Source: a virus. From it: DNA of 64,000 nucleotides. The stretch covers positions 43,343 through 107,342 of IMG/VR virus record IMGVR_UViG_3300037502_002729. The stretch is one strand, 5' to 3'. The notes beneath the pieces were generated by a model. That model was not told the origin of the DNA, searched no databases, and was given only the letters and a program-made list of their open reading frames with translations. Below are positions 7,201 through 14,967 of the stretch, piece after piece. How positions within the stretch are numbered: the first letter of the stretch is position 1; every line of letters begins with the position of its first letter. Position numbers and translations under genes: made by a program.

Positions 7201-8013
7201 ATGAACAAAGAATTATTAAAAGAAGTGTTATCAATTCCATCATATAGTGGCAGGGAACTAAAATTAGTTAATTACATATGTGAATTTCTAAAAAAGAATA
7301 ATATACCATATGAGGTAGATGAGATGCTCAACATATATTGCACAAAGGGTGAAACAGAAACCTATCCTTGTGTTGTAGCACACACAGATACAGTCCACAA
7401 CAACACTTATATAGATGTTAGAACTGAACTAAGGGAAAATTCAAAAGGTGTCTTAAAAGAGGCTTATAAGGGTTATAATAAGATTGGGCAACCAACTGGA
7501 GTTGGGGGTGATGATAAAGCTGGTGTTTTTGCCTGTTTGACTTTATTGACAGAATTACCAGTTTTAAAGGCTGCTTTTTTTGTATCAGAAGAAATTGGGT
7601 GCATTGGTTCATTGGCAGCAGATCCAGAATTTTTCAAAAATGTTGGCTATGCCATACAGTTTGATGCTCCATTTGATTGGATGGTGACTGAAATTTCATC
7701 TGGTGTTCCTTTATTTAATAGGGATAGTGAGTTCTTCAATAAGATTAATAGTGTATTAGTAGAGAATATAGCCCCCAAGTATGGTTCACATCCTTATACA
7801 GATGTATATGCTTTAAAGAAGTTATTTGATTTTAGTTGTCTTAACATATCTATTGGGTATTATGATTATCATACACCAGATGAGTATGTTGTTTTAGAAG
7901 ATGTGGAGAATGGAATTAAAATAGGAAGGGAAATGATTGCAAGTTTAGGTTATAAAAAATATGAAAAGAAACATATACCAGTTATAAGGCCTTTTTTAAG
8001 GGAAAAGGGATAA
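7201..8013 (+). CDS. M20-type zinc metallopeptidase (peptidase T/aminoacylase-like)
   Basis: A 270-residue M20/M28-fold hydrolase with the expected metal ligands in order: HTD (His61, Asp63), GGDD (Asp104), the catalytic/ligand pair EE (Glu130, Glu131), FDAP (Asp155) and YHTPDEYV (His224). Members remove N-terminal residues from di- and tripeptides or deacylate amino acids. At 270 residues it is shorter than typical PepT (~400), because the dimerisation 'lid' domain between Asp155 and His224 is reduced to about 60 residues. It is cytoplasmic, with no signal peptide. It has its own promoter motif and ends at a strong palindromic terminator facing clp. A peptide-recycling role after Clp proteolysis is inference only. 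Confidence 0.8.
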   Translation: MNKELLKEVLSIPSYSGRELKLVNYICEFLKKNNIPYEVDEMLNIYCTKGETETYPCVVAHTDTVHNNTYIDVRTELRENSKGVLKEAYKGYNKIGQPTGVGGDDKAGVFACLTLLTELPVLKAAFFVSEEIGCIGSLAADPEFFKNVGYAIQFDAPFDWMVTEISSGVPLFNRDSEFFNKINSVLVENIAPKYGSHPYTDVYALKKLFDFSCLNISIGYYDYHTPDEYVVLEDVENGIKIGREMIASLGYKKYEKKHIPVIRPFLREKG

Positions 8014-8018
8014 AAAGG

Positions 8019-8040
8019 AAGGGGGTCAATTGACCCCCTT
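8019..8040. terminator. Perfect 22-bp palindrome, bidirectional terminator
   Basis: AAGGGGGTCAA and its exact complement abut between the convergent peptidase and clp genes and are followed by a T run (+ strand). The clp stop codon (8028-8026) lies inside it. G+C is far higher than in the surroundings. Confidence 0.8.
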
Positions 8041-10038
8041 TTTAATTATAACATTTTCATCTTCAACAACCAAATTGTAAGGTTCATTTTCTTTAATGAA
8101 GCCATTTAAAACCTCATCAGATATTAAATCCTCAATCTTATCTTGGATTGCTCTCTTAATTGGCCTTGCACCATAAGTTTCATCAAATCCAACTTTGCTA
8201 ATTAAATCAATAATAGATGAATCAAAGGAAACAATGTAATTAGATTCTGTTAATCTTGTAATTAGTTTGTTAAGTTCAATTTCAGTTATCTTTTTAACAT
8301 TCTCATCATTCAATGTATTGAATACAATGGTATCATCAATACGGTTCAAGAATTCAGGTGAAAAGAACTTTTTCAATTCTTTCATTAGCATTTCTTTTTT
8401 AGCAACTTCATTGCCATATTTGGATGATGTGAAACTAATTCCAGTTCCAAAGTCTTGGAATTTTTTAATACCCAAGTTTGTTGTTAAAATGATGATTGTA
8501 TTTTTGAAATTAATAGTTTTACCTAAACTATCTGTTAGATGACCTTCATCCAATATCTGCAATAACAAATTAAAAACATCCTTGTGGGCTTTTTCAATCT
8601 CATCAAATAAGATAATTGAATATGGGTTATTCTTAACTTTTTCAGTTAGTTGACCACCTTCATCATGACCAACATAGCCTGGAGGTGAACCTATTAATCT
8701 TGATATGGTGTGTTTTTCTTGGTATTCACTCATATCAACCCTAATCAATGATTTCTCATTTCCAAATAATTGTTTGGCTAATTGCTTTGCTAAATGTGTT
8801 TTACCAACTCCTGTGGATCCTAAGAATATGAAACTACCTACTGGTCTATTTGGGTCTTTAATGTTAAGCCTATTTCTTTTAATAGACCTTGTAATAGATT
8901 CAACAGCAGCATCTTGACCAATAAGGTTTTCTTTAATTTTCTTATCTAAATTTATTAATTTTTGTTTTTCATCTATGTTCATTTGTTCTAGTGGAATATT
9001 TGTCATAATAGAAACCACAGAATAAACATCCTCAATATCAATCTTTCTCTTATTCTTTAAATTATTTTCTTCAAACTTTTTTGTTTCAGAATCAAGTTTT
9101 GTCAATAACTTCAATTCTTTATCTCTAATTTCAGCAGCCAATTCATATTCTTGGTTGATAACAACTCTTGTTTTTTCTTTCTTCAAATCATTAATCTTTT
9201 CTTTTAATATTTGAATTGATTCTGGTATCTTGACATCAACTTGGAGTTTTGCACCAACTTCATCAATAATATCAAAAGCCTTATCAGGGAATGCTCTATC
9301 ATTAATATATCTATCAGCCATCTTAACACATAATTCTATAACATCATCACTATATGATGCCTTATGGAAGGATTCATATTTGTCAATAGATTGTTTAACA
9401 ATTTTTATTGTTTCACTTATTGAAGGTTGTTCAAGTTTGATTTTTTGAAATCTTCTTGCTAATGCACCATCTTTTTCTATTGATTTTTTGAATTCATCAA
9501 ATGTGGTTGCACCAATACATTGAATTTCCCCAGATGCCAATGCTGGTTTAAATATGTTTGCACCATCCATAGCATTAGATGAATTACCAGATCCAATTAA
9601 TGTGTGTATTTCATCAATGAATATAATAACATTTGGGTTTGCAATTAACTCATCAAGAATTACCTTCATCCTTTCCTCAAACTGACCCCTATATTTGGTA
9701 CCAGCAACAACAGATGTTAAATCTAAATTTACAATTCTTTTGTTTAGTAGATTTTGAGGTCCTTCACCTTTTGAAATCATTAAGGCAACGCCCTCAATCA
9801 AGTTTGTTTTACCACAACCAGCATCACCAAGAATTAATGGATTGTTTTTCTTGCGTCTTGATAAGACTTGAGCCAATCTCTTAACTTCTTTTTCCCTACC
9901 AATTGACATATCTAGTTTCCCCATTTCAGCCAATTTGGTTAAATCTCTACTAAAATTGTCCAATACTGGAGTTTTTGAACCAGAGGTGTTTTTCTTACCT
10001 CTTGTTGTTTTTTCATCATCAAAATAGTCAACATTCAT
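8026..10038 (-). CDS. clpC-like: ClpC/ClpA-like AAA+ unfoldase lacking the N-domain
   Basis: A 670-residue double-AAA+ ATPase. The first module has Walker A GDAGCGKT (71-78) and Walker B IIFIDE (138-143). A UVR-like stretch (about 294-309, YELAAEIRDKE) marks the ClpC-type middle region. The second module has GSTGVGKT (407-414), a GSPPGYVGH pore/loop segment, ILFDEIEKAH, and a C-terminal D2-small domain with FLNRIDD and GARPIKRAI. The usual ~140-residue Clp_N adaptor domain is absent, replaced by a short charged leader. The ClpP-docking tripeptide region between Walker B2 and FLNRID reads FGTGISF, so ClpP interaction is uncertain. ClpC-type rings unfold tagged or damaged proteins for ClpP. It is transcribed divergently from the Hsp20 gene across an operator-like region, and a TATTTATA motif lies 15 nt upstream. 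Confidence 0.9.
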   Translation of the reverse strand: MNVDYFDDEKTTRGKKNTSGSKTPVLDNFSRDLTKLAEMGKLDMSIGREKEVKRLAQVLSRRKKNNPLILGDAGCGKTNLIEGVALMISKGEGPQNLLNKRIVNLDLTSVVAGTKYRGQFEERMKVILDELIANPNVIIFIDEIHTLIGSGNSSNAMDGANIFKPALASGEIQCIGATTFDEFKKSIEKDGALARRFQKIKLEQPSISETIKIVKQSIDKYESFHKASYSDDVIELCVKMADRYINDRAFPDKAFDIIDEVGAKLQVDVKIPESIQILKEKINDLKKEKTRVVINQEYELAAEIRDKELKLLTKLDSETKKFEENNLKNKRKIDIEDVYSVVSIMTNIPLEQMNIDEKQKLINLDKKIKENLIGQDAAVESITRSIKRNRLNIKDPNRPVGSFIFLGSTGVGKTHLAKQLAKQLFGNEKSLIRVDMSEYQEKHTISRLIGSPPGYVGHDEGGQLTEKVKNNPYSIILFDEIEKAHKDVFNLLLQILDEGHLTDSLGKTINFKNTIIILTTNLGIKKFQDFGTGISFTSSKYGNEVAKKEMLMKELKKFFSPEFLNRIDDTIVFNTLNDENVKKITEIELNKLITRLTESNYIVSFDSSIIDLISKVGFDETYGARPIKRAIQDKIEDLISDEVLNGFIKENEPYNLVVEDENVIIKKGVN

Positions 10039-10053
10039 ATCTTATGTTTTTTT

Positions 10054-10061
10054 TATAAATA
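10054..10061 (-). promoter_or_regulatory. TATTTATA late-promoter-like octamer
   Basis: On the - strand the octamer ends 15 nt before the clp start and is followed by an A-rich stretch (AAAAAAAACATAAGAT). Confidence 0.5.
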
Positions 10062-10092
10062 TCATACAAATTTTGGACTAATCCAATAGTTT

Positions 10093-10167
10093 TGACAAAT
10101 TGTCAGGAAAATAATATATTATATGACATTTTGGCATATAATGACACCTATAACTGACGTTTTGTCA
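10093..10167. promoter_or_regulatory. Cluster of three inverted repeats, operator-like
   Basis: The clp/hsp20 divergent gap holds three inverted repeats sharing a TGAC half-site: TGACAAATTGTCA (10093-10105), TTATATG-N9-CATATAA (10119-10141, with TGAC inside) and TGACGTTTTGTCA (10155-10167). Their clustering between two chaperone genes suggests a common regulator. They are unlike the CIRCE element (TTAGCACTC-N9-GAGTGCTAA). Confidence 0.55.
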
Positions 10168-10237
10168 TATAAAAATAATTTGGCATTAAATTTGACTTCC
10201 TCATAAAAAAAATAAACAATTATAAAAAAACAAAATT

Positions 10238-10669
10238 ATGAAAAACAAAGATTATTTAGCAGAGTTATTATTTGGATCATTTAGTCCATTTATTATTTCA
10301 TCAAACTCACCTTACAACCCTTTTAGTTCATTAGACCAAAACATTTCATCACAATCAACCCAAAGTCATAGTATTTTTGGTGATGAGTATGATATTGAAA
10401 CAACAAAAGATGGGGCATATGTTTCCTTTGAAGTTCCAGGTTATACAAAAGACAATTTAGAAATTGTTTTAGAAAACAAGGAAATAAATATAATTGGAAA
10501 AAGGACATATAACAAGAAGGGGGATACCAAAACAATAAAACACAGGTTTAAGTTGGGTAATTACCAAATTAATGAGGCTAACATTGAGGCAACAGTTTCA
10601 AATGGAATTTTAACATTATTTTTACCAAATTATGTTGAAACAGGTAAAAAAACAATATCCATTTCATAA
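10238..10669 (+). CDS. hsp20: Hsp20/alpha-crystallin small heat shock protein
   Basis: A 143-residue chaperone. A flexible N-terminal arm rich in Ser, Pro and Phe (about 1-50) precedes the alpha-crystallin domain (about 50-140). The domain starts at DIETTKDGAYVSFEVPGYTKDNLEI and includes INIIGKR and the closing strands ATVSNGILTLFLP, the classic 'A.l.nGvL.i..P' signature. Small Hsps hold unfolding proteins, and they are known in T4-like cyanophages. No exact TATTTATA precedes it, unlike its divergent partner clp, so it may be under host-type or early control through the inverted repeats upstream. The TATTTATA motif of the next gene begins only 9 nt after its stop codon. Confidence 0.9.
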   Translation: MKNKDYLAELLFGSFSPFIISSNSPYNPFSSLDQNISSQSTQSHSIFGDEYDIETTKDGAYVSFEVPGYTKDNLEIVLENKEINIIGKRTYNKKGDTKTIKHRFKLGNYQINEANIEATVSNGILTLFLPNYVETGKKTISIS

Positions 10670-10677
10670 ATGCTATA

Positions 10678-10685
10678 TATTTATA
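10678..10685 (+). promoter_or_regulatory. TATTTATA late-promoter-like octamer
   Basis: It ends 11 nt before the lipoprotein start. An ATG at 10670 reads through this element (translated as LYIYIKKN) and would be a false start. Confidence 0.5.
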
Positions 10686-10696
10686 TTAAAAAAAAT

Positions 10697-11161
10697 ATGA
10701 AAAATTTCATTCCCCTACTTATACTATTCTTAATGTTCTCATGTGAGAAGGATGTAATTACATTACAACAAGTTGTGTTAAATAAAAAAATAAATGCTGT
10801 TGAGTTGTCAATTGATTCTACAATAAAATATTCTAGTCTAAATGAAGATTGGTTTTCAATTGCCTCAAATGCAACTCATAGAATTTCAACTAAATTTTAT
10901 CATAATGATAGTTTGGGCAATATAACAAACTTAACATCTATGATTATAGATAGTAATTATGTTGTTAAATATCAGTTAGATTCTTTATCAAAAAGCAAGA
11001 TTACTATTTTGGATAAGAATAAAGAGGGGAATGATTTAGGTTTACTTTTTAATATAAAGACAACAACACCTGAATTTGGTTTTGTGTATGTTAAAGTCTA
11101 TAACAAAAATTGTGATTCTATTTTCCATTACAAATATCCTTTTATTGTTTCTACACCTTAA
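10697..11161 (+). CDS. Putative lipoprotein, 154 aa
   Basis: It begins MKNFIPLLILFLMFSCEKD: a short basic N-region, a hydrophobic core and a lipobox-like MFSC, so the Cys is predicted to be lipidated after signal peptidase II cleavage. The mature domain is mostly strand-like (TKFYHNDSLGNITNLTSM, FGFVYVKVYNK), resembling small Bacteroidota surface lipoproteins. Lipoproteins carried by phages often act in superinfection exclusion, but no specific family is recognised here. The start at 10697 rather than 10670 is chosen because the promoter motif lies between the two. A terminator follows the gene. Confidence 0.75.
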   Translation: MKNFIPLLILFLMFSCEKDVITLQQVVLNKKINAVELSIDSTIKYSSLNEDWFSIASNATHRISTKFYHNDSLGNITNLTSMIIDSNYVVKYQLDSLSKSKITILDKNKEGNDLGLLFNIKTTTPEFGFVYVKVYNKNCDSIFHYKYPFIVSTP

Positions 11162-11184
11162 ATTAGACTAATTATTTTTACTAA

Positions 11185-11222
11185 GTCTCCAAAATATTTT
11201 ATATATTTTTGGAGGCTTTTTT
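11185..11222 (+). terminator. Rho-independent terminator
   Basis: CTCCAAAA (11187-11194) pairs with TTTTGGAG (11207-11214), extended by AT pairs, and is followed by GCTTTTTTT. It closes the lipoprotein transcript. Confidence 0.75.
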
Positions 11223-11231
11223 TATTTTATA

Positions 11232-11239
11232 TATTTATA
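11232..11239 (+). promoter_or_regulatory. TATTTATA late-promoter-like octamer
   Basis: It ends 11 nt before the KTSC gene start at 11251, directly after the preceding terminator. The longer frame from 11209 translates terminator and promoter (LYIYIKK) and is rejected. Confidence 0.55.
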
Positions 11240-11250
11240 TAAAAAAAACT

Positions 11251-11493
11251 ATGGCAATCACAAAAGAAATTATAAGTGGCACAAAAATCATTAATGAAAT
11301 AAAATCTAGTAATGTCAAAAAGACTGAATACAATTTAGAAACAAAGAAATTGCTAGTAGAATTCAATAATGGAATTAAATATGAATATGATGATGTCCCA
11401 CACAAAATATACACACAATTTAGAATGGCAGAATCCCAAGGCAAATTCTTTAGTTCAAATATTGCAAAAAGTTATAAATACACAAAGAAATAA
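11251..11493 (+). CDS. KTSC-domain protein, 80 aa
   Basis: The sequence follows the KTSC pattern: SSNVKKTEYNLETKKLLVEF, then NG-x-KYEYDDVP, a hydrophobic-F helix and ES-x-GKFF near the end. KTSC domains are small beta-rich modules named from the C-terminus of some lysyl-tRNA synthetases. They are frequent in phages and mobile elements, with a suspected but unproven RNA-binding role. The start at 11251 follows the promoter motif by 11 nt. The next gene starts two bases after the stop, so the pair is an operon. Confidence 0.8.
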   Translation: MAITKEIISGTKIINEIKSSNVKKTEYNLETKKLLVEFNNGIKYEYDDVPHKIYTQFRMAESQGKFFSSNIAKSYKYTKK

Positions 11494-11495
11494 GA

Positions 11496-12239
11496 ATGGA
11501 AAATAATATATTAAAAAGTTTTGTTGTTAAAGATACATTGAATCCAAAAGTTTGGGATCATCCCAATGATATAAAAAAGGCAAAAATAAAACCAGAAATC
11601 AAAAAAGGTTTATTGGATATTGCAAATGAATTTATTGAATTTTTGGATGAGGATGTTTTTGTTGAAGATATAATATTAACTGGTTCCCTATCCAATTATA
11701 ATTGGTCAGAATATTCTGATTTTGATTTGCATATAATTATTGATTTGAATCAATTTGAGGATGAAGGTGAGATTTATTTAAAATTATTTTCAGCAAAGAA
11801 ATTAATTTTTAATGATAAACATAATTTAACAATCAAAGGTTATGATGTGGAAGTTTATCCTCAAGATGAAAAAGAAGAACACACAGCAGAAGGTCAATAC
11901 TCATTAATGAATGAGGAATGGTTGGTTGTGCCAAAAAAAGAAAAGCCCCCAGTTAATAAAACAAAATTAAAATTAAAAATAAACCATTGGGTTGAATTTG
12001 TTAAGAAGACATTAAAAGATGCAGATGAGGCATCATTAAAAGTTTCAAAAACAAAAATAAAAAAATTAACAGATAAATTAAGAAAGTTTAGGAAAGGTGG
12101 TTTGGAGAAGGGAGGGGAATTCTCAAATGAAAATTTAGTTTATAAATATTTAAGAAGAAGTGGCCTATTAGATAAGGTGTTTAATTATCAATATAAGAAA
12201 AGAACAAAGGAACTATCTATTGAGAATGAAATTTATTAA
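11496..12239 (+). CDS. Nucleotidyltransferase-fold protein, 247 aa
   Basis: Residues about 60-85 hold the minimal nucleotidyltransferase signature: a hydrophobic strand (VEDIILTGSLSNY) with the GS motif, then SDFDLHI with the paired metal-binding acidic residues; a third acidic candidate lies in DVEVYPQD. The C-terminal half is lysine-rich and helical (KINHWVEFVKKTLKDADEA). Such folds transfer NMP groups to proteins, tRNA or small molecules, for example in MNT/HEPN toxin systems, but no HEPN partner is adjacent. It forms a bicistronic unit with the KTSC gene just upstream. The role is unknown; the fold call is fairly secure. Confidence 0.7.
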   Translation: MENNILKSFVVKDTLNPKVWDHPNDIKKAKIKPEIKKGLLDIANEFIEFLDEDVFVEDIILTGSLSNYNWSEYSDFDLHIIIDLNQFEDEGEIYLKLFSAKKLIFNDKHNLTIKGYDVEVYPQDEKEEHTAEGQYSLMNEEWLVVPKKEKPPVNKTKLKLKINHWVEFVKKTLKDADEASLKVSKTKIKKLTDKLRKFRKGGLEKGGEFSNENLVYKYLRRSGLLDKVFNYQYKKRTKELSIENEIY

Positions 12240-12278
12240 ATTTTATTTTTTGCATATTAATATTTGACATTATAGATA

Positions 12279-12286
12279 TATTTATA
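12279..12286 (+). promoter_or_regulatory. TATTTATA late-promoter-like octamer
   Basis: It ends 16 nt before the 64-aa gene at 12303 and opens the head-gene block. TTTGACATTATAG just upstream may contribute further promoter contacts. Confidence 0.5.
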
Positions 12287-12302
12287 TATAAATAAAAATA
12301 AA

Positions 12303-12497
12303 ATGGCAGTAGTTAGTGCAAATACTTTTTATGAATACACCAAAGGTATGTTGGGTTTTTTTGATGGAAGTCCTATAACTGGGACAACACAAGTACCACA
12401 TCCACAAGCAGTTGTTATAAATACAACAGGTGGGACTGATACAGTTATTGAATTGTCAGCAGTTGCATTAGGTGGAATAAATGGCTTAAATAATTAA
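12303..12497 (+). CDS. Small putative virion protein, 64 aa
   Basis: A short protein with an even mix of Thr, Gly and Val (TGTTQVPHPQAVVINTTGGTDTVIEL) and no membrane segment or signal. The composition is strand-forming and typical of small structural phage proteins. It is the first gene after a strong promoter motif and leads the head block (13 nt before the 432-aa gene), so high-level late expression is expected. No family is recognised. Confidence 0.6.
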   Translation: MAVVSANTFYEYTKGMLGFFDGSPITGTTQVPHPQAVVINTTGGTDTVIELSAVALGGINGLNN

Positions 12498-12510
12498 AAA
12501 AATATAAAAA

Positions 12511-13809
12511 ATGAGTAGATTAAAACCAATAGGTAGTGAAAAACTACAAGGTGATGCAAAGTTAAATAGAATGTTAGAGATTGCTATGTACAAGGAAGTT
12601 GATAAAGAAAATATCAATGAAACTAGTTCAAAAGAATATGACATTCAATTGATGGATGGTAATATATATGCAGTTGTCAAGGAAAAATTGGGCTATATAA
12701 TTAAAAAAGGCATAAATGAATCTTCATTAGATTATATTGACCCAATTAGGAATAGAAAATATTATAGATCATATTCTCAAGCATTTAAAAAATTAAATTT
12801 AATAACAAAAGAACTAAATGAGTTATATGATAACCCAAATGGTATATCATTGTTTGGTGAGCAAAAGAAATTTACATTAAAAACGCCAAAACCAGCTCAA
12901 CCAGATAATGAAATGGGTGATATGCCTGCACCACCACCAGAACCACCTGCTGTGCCAAGTCCAGAATTACCCCCATCCCCATTGGAAGGTGGTGAAGGTC
13001 AAATGCCACCACCTGCTGAACCAGGTATGGAAGGTGAAATGCCAGATATGGAAGGTATGGATGATGAAATGCCAGATATGGAAGGTATAGATGGTGATAT
13101 GCCAGATATGGAAGATGAACCAATAGATTCAAAACAAGACAAGGGTGATGAGGAAGTTACATTTAAAACAATCCAAAAACTAACAGGAAGATTAACACAA
13201 AAGATTAGAACTTTGGAAAATGAGGAAGGTTTAACATCTGAAGAAGTTAAGTATGTTATTAATATGGTTATATCCTCATTAAATATTGACATTCTTGATG
13301 AAGAAGATATTGATGATATTATTTCAAAATTTGAAGGAGGTGGAGAAGAAGGTGATATGGATAATGAATTACCTGATATGGAAGGGATAGATGACACAGA
13401 GGGAATGCCTGATATTGAGGGTATGGATGATATGGGTGGTGAAATGCCAGATATGGAAGGTATGCCTGATATGGAAGGAATGCCACAACAAGGGGGTGAA
13501 GAATATACACCAAAAAAGAGGTATAGTGAGTCTAAGATTGATAATATTATTTCAAAATATTTTGAATTAAGCCCTCAAGAAAAATTAATATCTGAACAAA
13601 AGAAAAGAAAATTAGAAAAATCATTAAATGAAAATTTAAAATCAATTAAAATTTTATCTGAAACAGAAAAACAATATTCTGCTGCAAATAATTTCTTAAA
13701 TAAGTTTAAAAGATTTGAAGTTATAGGTAAGACTAACTTGGGTAATATTATGTTGAAACTAAATGAAAACACTATAAAAATAACAAAAAAAGGACAAATC
13801 ATAAAATGA
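12511..13809 (+). CDS. Acidic repeat protein in head block, 432 aa
   Basis: The function is not recognised. An N-terminal region (1-120) of mixed structure (MSRLKPIGSEKLQGDAKLNR..., YRSYSQAFKKLNLITKELNELY) is followed by a Pro-rich stretch (PAPPPEPPAVPSPELPPSP). Then comes a strongly acidic tract with the repeated unit M-P-D-M-E-G-M/I, a helical middle (RLTQKIRTLENEEGLT), a second M-P-D-M-E-G tract, and a basic helical C-terminus (LISEQKKRKLEKSLNENLK). It lies upstream of terminase in a region where T4 relatives carry neck and head-completion genes. Similar acidic Met-Asp tracts occur in the scaffold gene and Pro/Met-Gly tracts in the portal, so these low-complexity linkers look like a shared feature of this phage's head proteins. 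Confidence 0.7.
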   Translation: MSRLKPIGSEKLQGDAKLNRMLEIAMYKEVDKENINETSSKEYDIQLMDGNIYAVVKEKLGYIIKKGINESSLDYIDPIRNRKYYRSYSQAFKKLNLITKELNELYDNPNGISLFGEQKKFTLKTPKPAQPDNEMGDMPAPPPEPPAVPSPELPPSPLEGGEGQMPPPAEPGMEGEMPDMEGMDDEMPDMEGIDGDMPDMEDEPIDSKQDKGDEEVTFKTIQKLTGRLTQKIRTLENEEGLTSEEVKYVINMVISSLNIDILDEEDIDDIISKFEGGGEEGDMDNELPDMEGIDDTEGMPDIEGMDDMGGEMPDMEGMPDMEGMPQQGGEEYTPKKRYSESKIDNIISKYFELSPQEKLISEQKKRKLEKSLNENLKSIKILSETEKQYSAANNFLNKFKRFEVIGKTNLGNIMLKLNENTIKITKKGQIIK

Positions 13810-14198
13810 ATAGATTAGTTTTTATAAATTCTCTTGGTGTTAATTATAAAGGTGATTTTTTGTATGAATTTATCTTTTCATCTTCTGATTCAGTTTGGGG
13901 TGAAAACTGGGAGGCAAAACCATCAAATGGTTATCCAAAACCACCAGAATTAAAATATATTAAAAAAGTTGGACAATTATTATCAGAAGATGTATCATTG
14001 TATTTGATACAGAACTCTGATTATTTTTCTATGATTGATTCTGTTGATGGTGTTATAGCATTAGGATGGGAAGTTAATGAAGATGTCAAAAATAGATTGG
14101 TATTTAAGTTTGGGGAAACTGAACAAGAAATAAAAAATAAACTCTATGAAAGAGATTTAGTTTTGGAATTTGAAAAAACCATAGTATATGAAAATTAA
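13806..14198 (+). CDS. Hypothetical head-block protein, 130 aa
   Basis: It overlaps the previous gene by four bases (ATGA), so it is translationally coupled. The sequence has an alpha/beta composition with several aromatic residues (FIFSSSDSVWGENWEAKP, VIALGWEVNE) and an acidic C-terminus. It is next to terminase in a block occupied in T4 by neck genes (gp13-gp15), but no residue-level match could be made. The intact frame, coupling and context support a real gene with a probable structural or assembly role. Confidence 0.7.
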   Translation: MNRLVFINSLGVNYKGDFLYEFIFSSSDSVWGENWEAKPSNGYPKPPELKYIKKVGQLLSEDVSLYLIQNSDYFSMIDSVDGVIALGWEVNEDVKNRLVFKFGETEQEIKNKLYERDLVLEFEKTIVYEN

Positions 14199-14967
14199 TA
14201 AAAAAGTATTAACCTTATTGGAGGAGGGTTTTTCTATAAACACTTTAAAAGGTATGAGTGATAATAATATAAATTATTTATACTCAAAGTTGTTAGGTGA
14301 GCAATCAACCACAACAAAAGGAAGCATCTCAACTAAAAATGAACCAAAGGCTATGCAATTAGCAGCCAAAGGTTATAATGTTAGATTAGAGAAAAGAGAA
14401 ATGGGTGAGGCTAAAAAGTCTAAAGCCAATCCTTGGGCTATTTGCACAGCACAATTAAAGAAAGAATTTGGCACATCTGAAAGAAGTGAGTGGACAAAAG
14501 CACAAAAAAACAAATATGAAAGATGTGTTATGGATGTTAAGGGTAATTCAAAAAAAGATATGAAGGAATCAAATATGATTGATTCTTTTATTGAAGACCA
14601 AATGAATAAAATGGTTGAATCAAAATTAAGACCACAAGTTACAAAGAGAGGTTTGTTAAATCATTTAAAAGAACAAGCCCCTGACACAAAGCCAGTTGTA
14701 AAACCAGCTAATCCAAAAATAAAACCATCAAGGAGAGATAACCCATTCCAAAACCCACGCCCAGGTGTAAAAACTGTTCCAAAAGCAGATACTACAACAA
14801 AGCCAGTTGTAAAACCAGCTGATCCAAAAATAAAACCATCAAGGAGAGATAACCCATTTCAAAACCCACGCCCAGGTGTAAAAACTGTCCCAAAGGCAAT
14901 ATCACCAGATAAAGCAAAAAATGCTATTATTGATAACATCATGCAATTAATAAATTTTGAAGGATAA
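14188..14967 (+). CDS. Hypothetical protein with C/W motif and tandem Pro-rich repeat, 259 aa
   Basis: The N-terminal part holds NPWAICTAQL...ERCVMDVK, a Trp-Cys...Cys arrangement that is also seen in two other small proteins of the window (28996-29349 and 30733-31155). The C-terminal part contains two near-identical 37-residue units (KPVVKPA-x-PKIKPSRRDNP, then FQNPRPGVKTVPKA), basic and Pro-rich, probably disordered. It overlaps its neighbours on both sides (11 nt upstream, 1 nt downstream), so it is fully coupled within the head operon. The basic tail might contact DNA or the acidic scaffold; that is inference. Confidence 0.7.
   Translation: MKINKKVLTLLEEGFSINTLKGMSDNNINYLYSKLLGEQSTTTKGSISTKNEPKAMQLAAKGYNVRLEKREMGEAKKSKANPWAICTAQLKKEFGTSERSEWTKAQKNKYERCVMDVKGNSKKDMKESNMIDSFIEDQMNKMVESKLRPQVTKRGLLNHLKEQAPDTKPVVKPANPKIKPSRRDNPFQNPRPGVKTVPKADTTTKPVVKPADPKIKPSRRDNPFQNPRPGVKTVPKAISPDKAKNAIIDNIMQLINFEG
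14686..14898 (+). repeat. 111-bp direct tandem repeat, 1.9 copies
   Basis: Copies begin at ACAAAGCCAG (14686) and again at 14797. They differ by only a few substitutions, mostly silent (AAT/GAT, TTC/TTT, GTT/GTC), which suggests a recent in-frame duplication within the 259-aa gene. Confidence 0.85.

Noticed and set aside
11496-12239. Type II toxin-antitoxin (MNT/HEPN) pair with the KTSC gene
   Set aside because: The nucleotidyltransferase fold is present, but the neighbouring KTSC protein has no HEPN R-x4-6-H motif, so a toxin-antitoxin pair is not supported.
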